From Pseudomonadota bacterium (GTDB lineage Bacteria; Pseudomonadota; Gammaproteobacteria; Burkholderiales; JABEVD01), in the NCBI GenBank assembly GCA_021835845.1, contig JAKBJU010000002.1, forward strand, positions 54,130 to 118,129: DNA of 64,000 nt. Direction: 5' to 3'. The number at the start of each line of letters is the position of its first letter. Within the stretch, counting starts at the first letter, position 1. The notes under the pieces are model-generated. The model was not told the origin of the DNA. It saw only the letters and a list, made by a program, of their open reading frames with translations, and ran no database searches. Shown here piece after piece: positions 36,025 through 44,985 of this stretch. The position numbers and the translations under genes were made by a program.

Positions 36025-37515
36025 TTGACCCCCGAATATTCCACCCTAGCAGCGGTCGATCTCGGCTCGAACAGCTTCAGGCTCCAGATCGCACGGATTG
36101 TAGACGACCAGGTTTATCCCCTCGATTCCCTGCGCGGCACGGTCAGGCTCGCGGCCGGGCTCACTCCTGACAACTATCTCGATGAAGCCGCAGAAGCCAG
36201 GGCGATCGAATGCCTGAGCCGCTTCGGTGAGCGCCTGCGAGGGTTGCCCGCTCACGCTGTGCGCGCAGTCGGCACCAATACGCTGAGAGTTGCAGCGAAC
36301 GCACAGGAATTTCTCGACAAGGCCGAGTTCGCCTTGGGCTTTCCGATCGAAGTGATCGCCGGAAAGGAGGAAGCCAGGCTGATCTATCTCGGCGTCGCTC
36401 ACGGCCTGCCCGCCTCCGATGAAAACCGCCTCGTCGTGGACATAGGGGGCGGGTCGACCGAGTTCATCATCGGCAACAGGTTGAAGCCCCTGAAGCTCGC
36501 CAGCCTCTACATGGGCTGCGTAAGCTACAGCCTGCGTTTCTTCCAGGACGGCAAGATCAGCAAGGCCAGCCTGAAGCAGGCCGAACTTGCCGCAAGTCTG
36601 GAACTGCAGAGCATTGCCAGCGACTTTTATCAGGGACAGTGGCAGCAGGCCATCGGCTCTTCGGGCACGGCGAGATCCCTTTCCGACATCCTGGAGCAGA
36701 ACGGGTTCAGCGAATCCGGAATCACCCTGGAAGGGCTGGAGAAGCTGCGCGCCCACCTCGTCAAGGCGGGAGACGTCAGGCGTCTCCAGCTCCCCGGCCT
36801 GCGCCCGGAAAGAAGCCAGATCCTGCCGGGAGGACTTTCCATCATGTATGCGGCCTTCTGTGAACTCGGCATCGAACACATGACTCCTGCATCAGGCGCG
36901 CTCAGGCAGGGCGTCCTTTACGACATGCTGGGCAGATTCCATCACCAGGACATGCGCGATGTGACGACCCAGCAGTTCATGCGGCGCTACCATGTCGACG
37001 CGGTCCAGGCCGAGCGCGTCGGGGCATTGAGCCTCTTCCTGGGTGAAAAACTGCTCGGCGAAACCGGCGCCGAAAGCGAACTGCAGTATCTCGCCTGGTC
37101 AGCGAAGCTGCACGAAATCGGCATTTCGGTCGCGCACAACGGCTATCACAAGCATTCGGCCTATATCCTGGCCAATGCCGACATGCCCGGATTTTCCAAA
37201 AAGGAACAGGCACGGCTCAGCCTGCTCGTGCTGGGCCACAAGGGCTCTCTTACCAAGATGCAGGGCCTGCTGCACCATCTTGCCGATCCCTCGCTGATTT
37301 TCGCACTGAGAATGGCCGCCCTTTTCTACCGCAGCAGGACCGATGTCGCATTGCCCGTGATGGAGGCCGAGGCGGCTTCTTCCGGATTCAATCTCTATCT
37401 CGAAGCGGGGTGGCTGGACAGGAATCCACTGACTTCGACCGCATTGAGGGAAGAAGTCAGGGAATGGAAAACCCTGGGCGTTGAACTGAAACTGATCGAA
37501 CTCAAGAAACGCTAG
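36025..37515 (+). CDS. ppx: Exopolyphosphatase (Ppx/GppA family)
   Basis: Ppx releases phosphate from polyphosphate chain ends; GppA paralogues act on pppGpp. Of 496 residues, the ASKHA phosphate loops are AAVDLGSNSFRLQIARI near the start and VVDIGGGSTEFIIG, and the C-terminal HD-like domain has AKLHEIGISVAHNGYHKHSA. The start is a TTG at 36025 (an ATG is not available nearby). It follows phoU closely, favouring a polyphosphate role. The end overlaps the convergent MBL gene by 4 nt. Confidence 0.92.
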   Translation: MTPEYSTLAAVDLGSNSFRLQIARIVDDQVYPLDSLRGTVRLAAGLTPDNYLDEAAEARAIECLSRFGERLRGLPAHAVRAVGTNTLRVAANAQEFLDKAEFALGFPIEVIAGKEEARLIYLGVAHGLPASDENRLVVDIGGGSTEFIIGNRLKPLKLASLYMGCVSYSLRFFQDGKISKASLKQAELAASLELQSIASDFYQGQWQQAIGSSGTARSLSDILEQNGFSESGITLEGLEKLRAHLVKAGDVRRLQLPGLRPERSQILPGGLSIMYAAFCELGIEHMTPASGALRQGVLYDMLGRFHHQDMRDVTTQQFMRRYHVDAVQAERVGALSLFLGEKLLGETGAESELQYLAWSAKLHEIGISVAHNGYHKHSAYILANADMPGFSKKEQARLSLLVLGHKGSLTKMQGLLHHLADPSLIFALRMAALFYRSRTDVALPVMEAEAASSGFNLYLEAGWLDRNPLTSTALREEVREWKTLGVELKLIELKKR

Positions 37516-38276
37516 AATTCGAAGACCTGCCCCCTGGAAACCGCCTTCGGCCCGAATCTTCCGGATAGCGCCAGAATCTCCTGCATCGTCTCCTCCTCCC
37601 TTCCCGCTTCCATGTGCGTGATCAGGATATCGACCGGACGCCCGAGCCTTTCGAACCCCTTGGCAAGCAGGGCCGGCGTCATGTGCCCTGAAATTTTCGC
37701 TCGTTCGCGGCTGGACTCGAGAAAGGTGGCTTCGATCATGAGATGGCGCAGGTTTTCGGCTTTCTCGAGCGACTCCCAGAATGCCTCGCAATAGGTGGTG
37801 TCCCCGCTGAAGGCGAAGGACGCCTGCCCGCTGTCGACAAGATAGCCCACGGCGGGAACCGCGTGTTCTGCCGGAAGCACAGTGATTTTACCGCTCTTCA
37901 GCAAGATGCTCTGTCCGACTCTGATTGCCACGAATCTGATGTAGGGCTTCTCAGGCGTAGGCTGCACGGTGTAATCCGGCCAGAGATGCGAATTGAAGAC
38001 ATGCGTCTTCAGCATCGCTATCGTTTCGGAAAGGGCATAGACGGTGAGCGGCTCACCCCTGAAACTGCCGGCGCTGTCCGCAAGCATCGGCAGCAAGGCC
38101 ACATGATCGAGATGGGAATGGGTCAGAAAAACCCGGTCGATGCCTATCATTCGAGCAAGGGCGAGGTCTCCCGCCCCGGTTCCGCAGTCGATCAGCGTGT
38201 CCTCGTCGAGCAGCAGGCAAGTAGTGCGCAAATCCCCGCTGATGCCGCCGCTGCAACCCAGTATGCTCAATCGCAT
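37512..38276 (-). CDS. Metallo-beta-lactamase-fold hydrolase (class II cyclic-nucleotide phosphodiesterase-like)
   Basis: This is a 254-residue MBL-fold enzyme with the dizinc motif THSHLDH near residue 56, the Asp-bearing SFAFSGDTTYCEAFWE and the late His regions (HMTPALLAKGFERLG and TLITHME-like ILITHMEAG). The layout matches the CpdA/PDE1-type class II cyclic nucleotide phosphodiesterases more than RNase Z, but the substrate is not provable. It sits between ppx and sixA in the polyphosphate-linked cluster. Confidence 0.75.
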   Translation of the reverse strand: MRLSILGCSGGISGDLRTTCLLLDEDTLIDCGTGAGDLALARMIGIDRVFLTHSHLDHVALLPMLADSAGSFRGEPLTVYALSETIAMLKTHVFNSHLWPDYTVQPTPEKPYIRFVAIRVGQSILLKSGKITVLPAEHAVPAVGYLVDSGQASFAFSGDTTYCEAFWESLEKAENLRHLMIEATFLESSRERAKISGHMTPALLAKGFERLGRPVDILITHMEAGREEETMQEILALSGRFGPKAVSRGQVFEF

Positions 38277-38287
38277 GGCTCCCTCCC

Positions 38288-38324
38288 CCTTGAAACATAG
38301 CCGGACGGGAGCCGTATTTCAAGG
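38288..38324. repeat. Intergenic inverted repeat between the MBL gene and sixA
   Basis: CCTTGAAA (38288-38295) and TTTCAAGG (38317-38324) form 8-bp arms around 21 nt, overlapping the sixA stop. There is no T-tract on the minus strand, so it may be a processing signal or a weak terminator. Confidence 0.35.
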
Positions 38325-38777
38325 CTCGAGCAGGTCGGGGGAAACAGCCGCTCTCAGCACGGTCTGGGTTTCATCCCGTCTCGTCCTGTTGCTGAACCAC
38401 CATATTGCGCCCTTCTTGATGCTCCACTCTCCCTCCGCTCCGGAAAGCAGGAGGGATGCGACCTGCCCCAGAGCAGGCTGATGCCCGACCAGCACGACGC
38501 AACCCTTGGCGTCCGGCCACCCCGTTTCTGCCAGAATCGAGGCATAGGAGGCACCCGGACGAACGGCATTCGAAACGGAAAATCGGGCCTCCAGCGCCCG
38601 GGCAGTTTGCCGGGTTCTTTTGGCGGGGCTGACGATCAGTTTGTAGTCTTTGGGGAGCCTCGGCCTCAGCCAGCCGGCCATCAGCGCCGCCTGCCTGATT
38701 CCCCTTTCCGTCAGGGCTCTCCCTTCGTCCGGAAAGCCGTCTTCCGCTTCGGCGTGGCGCCACAATATCAAGTCCAT
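38319..38777 (-). CDS. sixA: Phosphohistidine phosphatase SixA-like
   Basis: This is a histidine phosphatase of the RHG branch; E. coli SixA dephosphorylates phosphohistidine in ArcB and PtsO. The 152-aa product begins MDLILWRHAEAEDGFPDEGR with the catalytic His in RHA, has SPAKRTRQTA and the second catalytic His in VVLVGHQPALGQV. It follows the CYTH-CHAD gene with a 9-nt gap. SixA-like phosphatases commonly sit beside CHAD genes, so a polyphosphate-linked substrate is possible. Confidence 0.88.
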   Translation of the reverse strand: MDLILWRHAEAEDGFPDEGRALTERGIRQAALMAGWLRPRLPKDYKLIVSPAKRTRQTARALEARFSVSNAVRPGASYASILAETGWPDAKGCVVLVGHQPALGQVASLLLSGAEGEWSIKKGAIWWFSNRTRRDETQTVLRAAVSPDLLEP

Positions 38778-38786
38778 TTCTGCTCC

Positions 38787-40268
38787 TCAATTGTTCCAGA
38801 ACGGCTTCAAGGTCTTGAACCGCTTCCTGTCAAGCTGGCCGGCTCGATGCCTCGCGTCGCAACACACCCATCCCCTGACAAGCCGGGAAGCTTCCCTCTC
38901 GGACAGTGCATCGAGCAGGCGGTTTGTGGTCGCGGCATCGTTGATCGCGCCCAGGGCATCCTGGATTCCGGCCATTTCCCTGAGAAAACCTCGGGCTGAA
39001 TGGCCGGGATAGAGGGTGGAGAAGAATTCCGCAGCATAACGCAGCTTCTTCCCGGTGATGCGCAAGGCGTGCAGCCCTGCCGCATCGAGCGACCCGAGAT
39101 GCTTTCCGCCCTTTTCGAAACTTCGGAAGCGCTTCTCCAGCACCCGGTTCGCAAAATCGGAAATGGGATCGGATGGCTCCTGCGGCCGGGACTCCCGGGA
39201 AAGCGCCGCGCCGAGCTTGAGAATCAGTCGCTGGAAGCGGTGCGAAGCAACCGCCTCGACCGCCCGTTCCCTGCTTTTCGTGCGCAGGGTTTCGCCCGCC
39301 AGCTCGAGTTCCCGGAAATCGCACTGGCTCGACAAGGCCTCCCTGACGGGGGGAAGCGTCTCGAGAACGAAAACATCCCAGTTTCTCGCAGGACCCAATT
39401 CCCCGCCCAGCCACCTCAATTCAGGAACCAATTCGGAAAAGGCCGCCTTGCCGAAAGCCGCAGAGAACATGCCGAAGGCGCAGCGCATGCGCCTGAGTCC
39501 AACCCGCATCTGGTGCAGGTATTCGCAATCGGCATCTCTGTCCAGGAGACCCTGGATATTGCCCTGCAATTGCCACAGACAGCCCCTGAAGACTTCCCTG
39601 AAAGCCGACCCGACATCCATCTTCCTGTCGAGAGTGATGGCGGGTGCCTTCGCAGGCGCTCTGACCGAACCGCCCATGGAGAGCGCATAGCCGCGCTCGG
39701 CCTTGCTCCTTCCCTCGACGAAAAGAGGAACTGTTTTCTGCAATTCCAGGGCGAAATCGAAAAGCGCCGAAGAATGGCCGGATTTCAATTCGAGTTCGAC
39801 CTCGGAGATGCACTCCTCTCTGCCGCCCGACAGGATTTTTCCCCTGTCGAGACAGAAGGCTATGGTGCTCCCGCCGAATTCGACAGGAACGGTCTTTCGG
39901 GAAAACTCGGTGACGAATACCGGGCCCAGGTTCCGGCGTAACTCGCTGTTGCCGAACAACTGGATGAGAGACCGGTCTTCGATCCTGGTGAAATCGAGGG
40001 CCTTGCGCACCACGGGTGTCTCCCATTCATGGCGGGTATGCACCCCGGCAAGCACGCTTCCGCCTCCCTTGACGGTCTGAATCCAGCGTTTTCCTTCCTT
40101 CCTCAGGCGCAATGCGATGGCTTTCGACTTGAGATCCAGGGAAGGGGTATCGAAATAGACACTCACGAGCTTAACCGGCCGGGACGCCGATTTGAGAAGG
40201 GGGTGGCGCTGGAGCCTCGCCACAGCCTCTGGAGGCACCCTCAACTTGAGTTCGATCTCGACGTTCAT
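38787..40268 (-). CDS. CYTH-CHAD domain protein (inorganic triphosphatase-like)
   Basis: An N-terminal CYTH tunnel-fold domain (about 1-195) with the EIELKLRVP signature and later Lys/Arg strands is followed by a CHAD helical domain (about 215-490, LHQMRVGLRRMRCAFGMF and LHALRITGKKLRYAAEFF) that binds polyphosphate. CYTH-CHAD proteins include the E. coli triphosphatase YgiF, and CHAD proteins localise to polyphosphate granules in Ralstonia. Start 40268 (MNVEIELKL) is chosen to place the ExExK motif at the N terminus. It is divergent from the Ala/Lys-rich gene. Confidence 0.9.
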   Translation of the reverse strand: MNVEIELKLRVPPEAVARLQRHPLLKSASRPVKLVSVYFDTPSLDLKSKAIALRLRKEGKRWIQTVKGGGSVLAGVHTRHEWETPVVRKALDFTRIEDRSLIQLFGNSELRRNLGPVFVTEFSRKTVPVEFGGSTIAFCLDRGKILSGGREECISEVELELKSGHSSALFDFALELQKTVPLFVEGRSKAERGYALSMGGSVRAPAKAPAITLDRKMDVGSAFREVFRGCLWQLQGNIQGLLDRDADCEYLHQMRVGLRRMRCAFGMFSAAFGKAAFSELVPELRWLGGELGPARNWDVFVLETLPPVREALSSQCDFRELELAGETLRTKSRERAVEAVASHRFQRLILKLGAALSRESRPQEPSDPISDFANRVLEKRFRSFEKGGKHLGSLDAAGLHALRITGKKLRYAAEFFSTLYPGHSARGFLREMAGIQDALGAINDAATTNRLLDALSEREASRLVRGWVCCDARHRAGQLDRKRFKTLKPFWNN

Positions 40269-40309
40269 GTCCAATTGTAGCACCCGGAATATTCAAGAAA
40301 TGTGACCGC

Positions 40310-40338
40310 TTGAATTAATTATATATACGGTTTATACT
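40310..40338 (+). promoter_or_regulatory. Strong sigma70-type promoter of the Ala/Lys-rich protein gene
   Basis: TTGAAT (40310-40315), a 17-nt AT-rich spacer and TATACT (40333-40338) form one of the best promoters in the window. The transcript would begin about 30 nt before AGGAGG (40368-40373). A small hairpin, GCCGC-TTA-GCGGT, lies in the leader. Confidence 0.7.
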
Positions 40339-40378
40339 CTATTCAAGCCGCTTAGCGGTTCCATACCAGGAGGCTGAA

Positions 40379-40795
40379 ATGACGACAAAAGATTCGACAA
40401 AACCCGAGCAACGGAAACCTGCGCCCGCGAAACCCGTCGCAAAGACAGTTGCGCCAAAAACTGCGGCCAAAGCCGTCGCACCCAAGACCGTTGCAAAACC
40501 GGTCGCCCCCAAAGATACGGTCAAGATTGTAGGCAAGGTTGCGACGAAGCCCGCGGCCAAGCCCAAGGCTTCAAAAGTGATCCGGGACAGCTTCACCTTT
40601 CCGGAGACGGATTATCGGAAAATTTCCGAACTCAAGAAAGCCTGCCTCGGCCTCGGCATCAATGCCAAAAAGAGCGAGATTTTGCGCGCGGGCCTGCATG
40701 TGCTCGCATCGCTTGACAAGGCAAAGCTCAGGGAAGTGATCTCGAAGATCGAGAAAATCAAGACGGGAAGGCCGCTCGGCTCCGAAAAATCCTAA
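40379..40795 (+). CDS. Ala/Lys/Pro-rich protein with ribbon-helix-helix-like C terminus
   Basis: Of 138 residues, the first about 60 are a low-complexity histone H1/AlgP-like tail built on KPVAPK, KTVAPK and KAVAPK repeats. The C-terminal part (about 63-115) is predicted as one strand and two helices: DSFTFPETDYRKISELKKA, then KKSEILRAGLHVLASL, the pattern of ribbon-helix-helix DNA-binding proteins. AGGAGG precedes the start and the promoter is strong, suggesting high expression. It could compact DNA or tether polyphosphate granules. I know no name for it. Confidence 0.75.
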   Translation: MTTKDSTKPEQRKPAPAKPVAKTVAPKTAAKAVAPKTVAKPVAPKDTVKIVGKVATKPAAKPKASKVIRDSFTFPETDYRKISELKKACLGLGINAKKSEILRAGLHVLASLDKAKLREVISKIEKIKTGRPLGSEKS

Positions 40796-40817
40796 GCAGC
40801 AACGCCCTCCTCCATTG

Positions 40818-40847
40818 ACGCCTGCACCCGCAGGCGTTAAAATCCTT
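40818..40847 (+). terminator. Likely terminator after the Ala/Lys-rich gene
   Basis: An 8-bp perfect stem (ACGCCTGC / GCAGGCGT, loop ACCC, 40818-40837) is followed by TAAAATCCTTT. The T-tract is imperfect, so termination may be partial. Confidence 0.5.
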
Positions 40848-40932
40848 TAGTTTCCTTCAGTTAGGGGCCGCCACTTTGGGCAGTAATTATTTCTGTAACA
40901 TTTGTGCAGTAAACTCGTTCCGGCGGCAACCC

Positions 40933-40969
40933 TGAAGTTTTGCTTCAGCTTCCGCTGGCAACAGCGGAA
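40933..40969 (+). promoter_or_regulatory. Tandem hairpins in the mgtA leader
   Basis: Two adjacent stems lie about 80-120 nt before mgtA: TGAAG/CTTCA (40933-40947) and a perfect TTCCGCTG/CAGCGGAA stem closed by a GCAA tetraloop (40950-40969). A GNRA-capped 8-bp stem suggests a structured RNA; whether it senses Mg2+ is unknown. I do not match it to the known M-box or mgtL leader. Confidence 0.4.
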
Positions 40970-41050
40970 CGCATGAGGCGCAGATTTCCAGTCTCTGCAC
41001 ATCAAGCGAACTCACCGCTTCACGTGCTTTTAAACGGACAGGGATTGGAA

Positions 41051-43771
41051 ATGAAATTCGAATACATCAAAGCCGACAAGTTGAGCGGCTTCTTTTCCAG
41101 GCTGACCACGATTCAGCCGGCTTCGACCGCCCTGGTCGGACAAGTCTCAAGGCGCATGCTCGAAGTCGCCGTCATGGATCCCGCCACCCTGCTGCAGGAT
41201 CTGGAAAGTTCAAGCGAGGGACTGCTCGACCGGGAAGCCGAAGAACGGCTGGAGCAGTACGGGCCCAATTCCGTCGTTCACGAAAAACACAAGAGCATTG
41301 CAAGCGAACTCGTCGACCGCTTCAAGAATCCGCTCAACCTGCTGCTTCTCGTGCTCGCCGCCATTTCCTTCTTCATGAAGGATTACACCTCGGCCATCAT
41401 CATCTCGATCATGGTCCTGCTGAGCGTGGGCGTCTCCTTCATCCAGGAACACAGATCGAACAATGCCGCCGAGAAGCTGCGGGCCATGGTCAGCACGACC
41501 GCAACCGTCAGGCGCAAGGACCGGCGGGAAGGCGTTCCGGCCGAAATCATCGAAGCCTTTCACATCAGGCTTTCGCCATCCAGAACCGAGCACAGGGAAG
41601 TTCCGATTGAGACGCTGGTCCCGGGAGATCTGGTCCATCTCTCTGCGGGGGACATGATCCCTGCGGATGTCAGGCTGCTCAGCGCCAAGGATCTTTTCGT
41701 GAGCCAGTCCTCGCTCACCGGCGAATCCCTGCCCGTGGAAAAATTTTCCGGCCTCGCCGAAAGGGATTCGAAAAACCCCATAGACCTGCCCAACATCTGC
41801 TTCATGGGAACCAACGTGGTGAGCGGCACAGCCACGGCAGTGGTGGTTCAGACCGGGATCAATACCTATTTCGGGGCACTCACCAGCACCATGGCCGGGA
41901 GCCGGGTGCTCACGAGCTTCGATCGGGGAATCACCAAGTTCACCTGGGTCATGATCAGCTTCATGGCGGTGATGGTGCCCACGGTGTTCCTCATCAACGG
42001 CTTCACCAAGGGGAACTGGATGGAAGCGTTCCTGTTCGCGACCTCGGTTGCGGTCGGACTCACGCCGGAAATGCTGCCCATGATCATCACCGTGAATCTG
42101 GGCAAGGGCGCAATCGCCATGTCGCGCAAGAAGGTGATCGTGAAGCGGCTGAATTCAATCCAGAATTTCGGCGCGATGGACGTGCTGTGCACGGACAAGA
42201 CAGGCACACTGACCCAGGACAAGATCATTCTCGAAAAGCATGTCGACATCAACGGCGACGAATGCGAGGACATCCTGGAATACGCCTTCCTCAACAGCTA
42301 CTACCAGACCGGGCTGAAAAGCCTGCTGGACGTCGCCGTGCTCAACTACATCGAACTGAAGAGCAGCCTGAAGGTCGAGAGCGACTACCGCAAGGTGGAC
42401 GAGATTCCCTTCGACTTCGTGAGACGCCGCATGTCGGTGGTCGTCGAAAAGCGCAGCGAGAAGAAACATGTCCTGATCTGCAAGGGCGCGGTCGAAGAAA
42501 TCTTCAGCATCTGCAGCCGCGGGGAAATCAACGGCGAGACCTTTCATCTCGAGCAATCCCATGCCGAACGCCTGCTGGACGTGACCCGGAACCTCAACGA
42601 GGACGGCTTCAGGGTGATCGCCGTGGCCTACAAGGAAGTGCCGCCGATGGAAGCGACCTATTCGGTCAGGGACGAAGCAGATCTCATTCTGCTCGGCTAC
42701 ATCGCCTTCCTCGATCCGCCCAAGGACAGCGCCACGGAAGCAATCGCGGCGCTCAACAGGCACGGCGTCGCGGTCAAGATCCTGACTGGCGACAACGATG
42801 CGGTGACGCGGAAAATCTGCAGGGAGGTCGGCCTGCCTGTCGAGCATGTCGTGCTGGGCAGCGAAGTCGAACCGATGACGAACGAGGAGCTGGAGACGAT
42901 CGCGGAGACGGCCACCGTTTTCGCCAAGCTCTCTCCGATGCAGAAGGCGAGGGTCATCAAGGCGCTGCAGCGAAGGGGGCATGTCGTCGGTTTCATGGGG
43001 GACGGCATCAACGACGGCCCCGCCCTGAAAGCTGCGGACGTCGGGGTATCCGTCGATACCGCAGTCGACATCGCCAAGGAATCCGCAGACATCATCCTGC
43101 TCGAAAAGAGCCTGATGGTGCTCGAGGAGGGGGTGCTCGAAGGGCGCAAGGTGTTCGGAAACATCATCAAATACATCCGGATGGGGGCGAGCTCCAATTT
43201 CGGCAACATGTTCAGCGTGCTGGGCGCCAGCGCCTTCCTGCCCTTTTTGCCGATGGCGCCGATCCAGATCCTGACCAACAACCTGCTCTACGATTTTTCA
43301 CAGACAGCCATTCCGACCGACAATGTCGACGAAAGCTATCTTTCGAAACCCCGGAAATGGGATCTCGGAGACATCACGAAATTCATGATCTTCATCGGGC
43401 CGATCAGCTCGATCTTCGACTATGCGACCTACTTCACCATGCTTTACGTTTTCGATGCATGGGACAAGCCCGCGCTTTTCCAGAGCGGCTGGTTCGTCGA
43501 ATCCCTGCTTTCGCAGACCCTCATCATCCATGTCCTGAGAACCGGAAAGGTTCCTTTCCTGCAGAGCTGGGCGAGCCTGCCGCTCACCATCACGACGCTG
43601 GTGGTGAGCGCGATCGGGCTGTGGCTTCCCTTCTCGCCTTTCGCATCCTCTCTGGGCCTCACGCCTCTTCCGGGGAAATACTGGCTGGCGCTCTGTTCCA
43701 TTCTCGTCGGCTACCTGGTGCTGACGCAATGGGCGAAATCGTTGATCATCCGGAAATTCGGGCTGCACTGA
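41051..43771 (+). CDS. mgtA: Magnesium-importing P-type ATPase
   Basis: This is a P3B-type ATPase importing Mg2+ across the inner membrane under starvation. The 906-aa protein has the actuator loop SQSSLTGESLPVEKF, the phosphorylated Asp in LCTDKTGTLTQDK near residue 382, the hinge MGDGINDGPALK, and about ten membrane segments. The metal-site helix VAVGLTPEMLPMIITVNL is the MgtA/B type rather than the Ca or Na type. Start 41051 is chosen from the family N terminus; the frame is open upstream to 40940 with an ATG at 40973 that would add 26 residues. Confidence 0.92.
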   Translation: MKFEYIKADKLSGFFSRLTTIQPASTALVGQVSRRMLEVAVMDPATLLQDLESSSEGLLDREAEERLEQYGPNSVVHEKHKSIASELVDRFKNPLNLLLLVLAAISFFMKDYTSAIIISIMVLLSVGVSFIQEHRSNNAAEKLRAMVSTTATVRRKDRREGVPAEIIEAFHIRLSPSRTEHREVPIETLVPGDLVHLSAGDMIPADVRLLSAKDLFVSQSSLTGESLPVEKFSGLAERDSKNPIDLPNICFMGTNVVSGTATAVVVQTGINTYFGALTSTMAGSRVLTSFDRGITKFTWVMISFMAVMVPTVFLINGFTKGNWMEAFLFATSVAVGLTPEMLPMIITVNLGKGAIAMSRKKVIVKRLNSIQNFGAMDVLCTDKTGTLTQDKIILEKHVDINGDECEDILEYAFLNSYYQTGLKSLLDVAVLNYIELKSSLKVESDYRKVDEIPFDFVRRRMSVVVEKRSEKKHVLICKGAVEEIFSICSRGEINGETFHLEQSHAERLLDVTRNLNEDGFRVIAVAYKEVPPMEATYSVRDEADLILLGYIAFLDPPKDSATEAIAALNRHGVAVKILTGDNDAVTRKICREVGLPVEHVVLGSEVEPMTNEELETIAETATVFAKLSPMQKARVIKALQRRGHVVGFMGDGINDGPALKAADVGVSVDTAVDIAKESADIILLEKSLMVLEEGVLEGRKVFGNIIKYIRMGASSNFGNMFSVLGASAFLPFLPMAPIQILTNNLLYDFSQTAIPTDNVDESYLSKPRKWDLGDITKFMIFIGPISSIFDYATYFTMLYVFDAWDKPALFQSGWFVESLLSQTLIIHVLRTGKVPFLQSWASLPLTITTLVVSAIGLWLPFSPFASSLGLTPLPGKYWLALCSILVGYLVLTQWAKSLIIRKFGLH

Positions 43772-43846
43772 AGCATGTCGCCAATCCCGCAACAATCGTT
43801 AACCGCGAATTCTTGCGGACTGCGCCTGCATTTCGAATGCCGAAAT

Positions 43847-43872
43847 GAGGGTGCCTTCAGTGCAGCACCCTC
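43847..43872. terminator. Stem-loop between convergent mgtA and apaG
   Basis: A perfect 8-bp stem GAGGGTGC / GCACCCTC (43847-43854 and 43865-43872) encloses the apaG stop codon in its 10-nt loop. It lacks a T-run, so it may block read-through from either side only weakly. Confidence 0.4.
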
Positions 43873-44237
43873 GGCATGCTCAGGAGGAATTCGGGAATGT
43901 CGACGTCGAAATGCTCTCCGCTTTCGGCGACCATCTGATATTCTCCGCGCATCGTCCCGACAGGGGTGGCTATTGCCGTTCCGCTGGTATACCTGAAGCT
44001 TTCTCCGGGTTTCAAGAGCGGCTGCTCGCCGACCACCCCCAGCCCCCTCACTTCCTGGGTCTGCTCGTTGGCATCGGTGATCACCCAATGCCGGCTGATC
44101 AACTGAATGCCCACCGTGCCGTCGTTGGTGATGGTGATGGTATAGGCGAAAACGTAATGCCCGCGCTCTTCGTCGGATTCCTCGGGAATGAAAACTACCG
44201 AAACCTCTATTTTTACGTTGTAATCTTTGACAGCCAT
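43857..44237 (-). CDS. apaG: ApaG protein (Co2+/Mg2+ efflux-associated family)
   Basis: This is a small fibronectin-III-like fold protein of unclear function, named from the apaGH locus and linked in Salmonella (CorD) to Co2+ resistance and Mg2+ efflux. The 126-aa product matches the family throughout: YVFAYTITITNDGTVGIQLI, RHWVITDANEQTQEVRGLGV and the glycine-rich MRGEYQMVAESG. It is monocistronic. Its position next to mgtA may be a metal-homeostasis pairing. Confidence 0.94.
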   Translation of the reverse strand: MAVKDYNVKIEVSVVFIPEESDEERGHYVFAYTITITNDGTVGIQLISRHWVITDANEQTQEVRGLGVVGEQPLLKPGESFRYTSGTAIATPVGTMRGEYQMVAESGEHFDVDIPEFLLSMPRVLH

Positions 44238-44319
44238 TGCCTTCGTTTCAGTTTGATACTGCAGCTTCTAGTTGCGCAGGGGTTTCATGTAGAATAGCCT
44301 CTTTTGCCGAGGAATACCG

Positions 44320-44985
44320 ATGCCCAATTACCTGATCGCGCCCAGCATACTTTCAGCCAACTTTGCCAAACTGGGCGAGGAGATCGTCGACGTGATCGAC
44401 GCAGGCGCAGACATCATTCATTTCGATGTCATGGACAACCATTATGTACCTAACCTGACCATCGGTCCACTCGTCTGCGAGGCGATCCGCCCGTTGACCC
44501 AGGCGCCGATCGACGTCCATCTGATGGTGAAGCCGGTCGACAGGATCATTCCCGATTTCGCCAAGGCGGGTGCCAACATCATCTCCTTCCATCCAGAAGC
44601 CTCCGAGCATATCGACCGCACCATAGGTCTCATCAAGGACCAGGGATGCAAGGCAGGGCTCGTCTTCAACCCGGCGACTCCGCTCAATTATCTCGACCAC
44701 GTGATCGAAAAGCTCGACCTCATCCTGATCATGTCGGTCAATCCAGGCTTCGGTGGCCAGAAATTCATTCCCGGGGCATTGACCAAGCTGAAAGCCGTGC
44801 GCAAGATGATCGACGAGAAGGGTCTCGACATCATGCTCGAAATCGACGGCGGCGTGAAGGCGGACAACATCGCGGAAATCGCAAGAGCCGGGGCGGATAC
44901 TTTCGTTGCAGGCTCCGCCATCTATAACACGCCGAACTACAAGGCGACCATCGACCAGATGCGGGCCGAGCTCGCCAGAGCATGA
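44320..44985 (+). CDS. rpe: Ribulose-phosphate 3-epimerase
   Basis: Rpe interconverts xylulose-5-P and ribulose-5-P in the Calvin and pentose phosphate cycles. The 221-aa TIM barrel has [15 protein letters not shown], the catalytic-metal [36 protein letters not shown] and EIDGGV motifs. GAGG precedes the ATG. It heads a tight rpe-gph-trpE-trpG-trpD run in which consecutive genes overlap by 4 nt or abut. Confidence 0.97.
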   Translation: MPNYLIAPSILSANFAKLGEEIVDVIDAGADIIHFDVMDNHYVPNLTIGPLVCEAIRPLTQAPIDVHLMVKPVDRIIPDFAKAGANIISFHPEASEHIDRTIGLIKDQGCKAGLVFNPATPLNYLDHVIEKLDLILIMSVNPGFGGQKFIPGALTKLKAVRKMIDEKGLDIMLEIDGGVKADNIAEIARAGADTFVAGSAIYNTPNYKATIDQMRAELARA

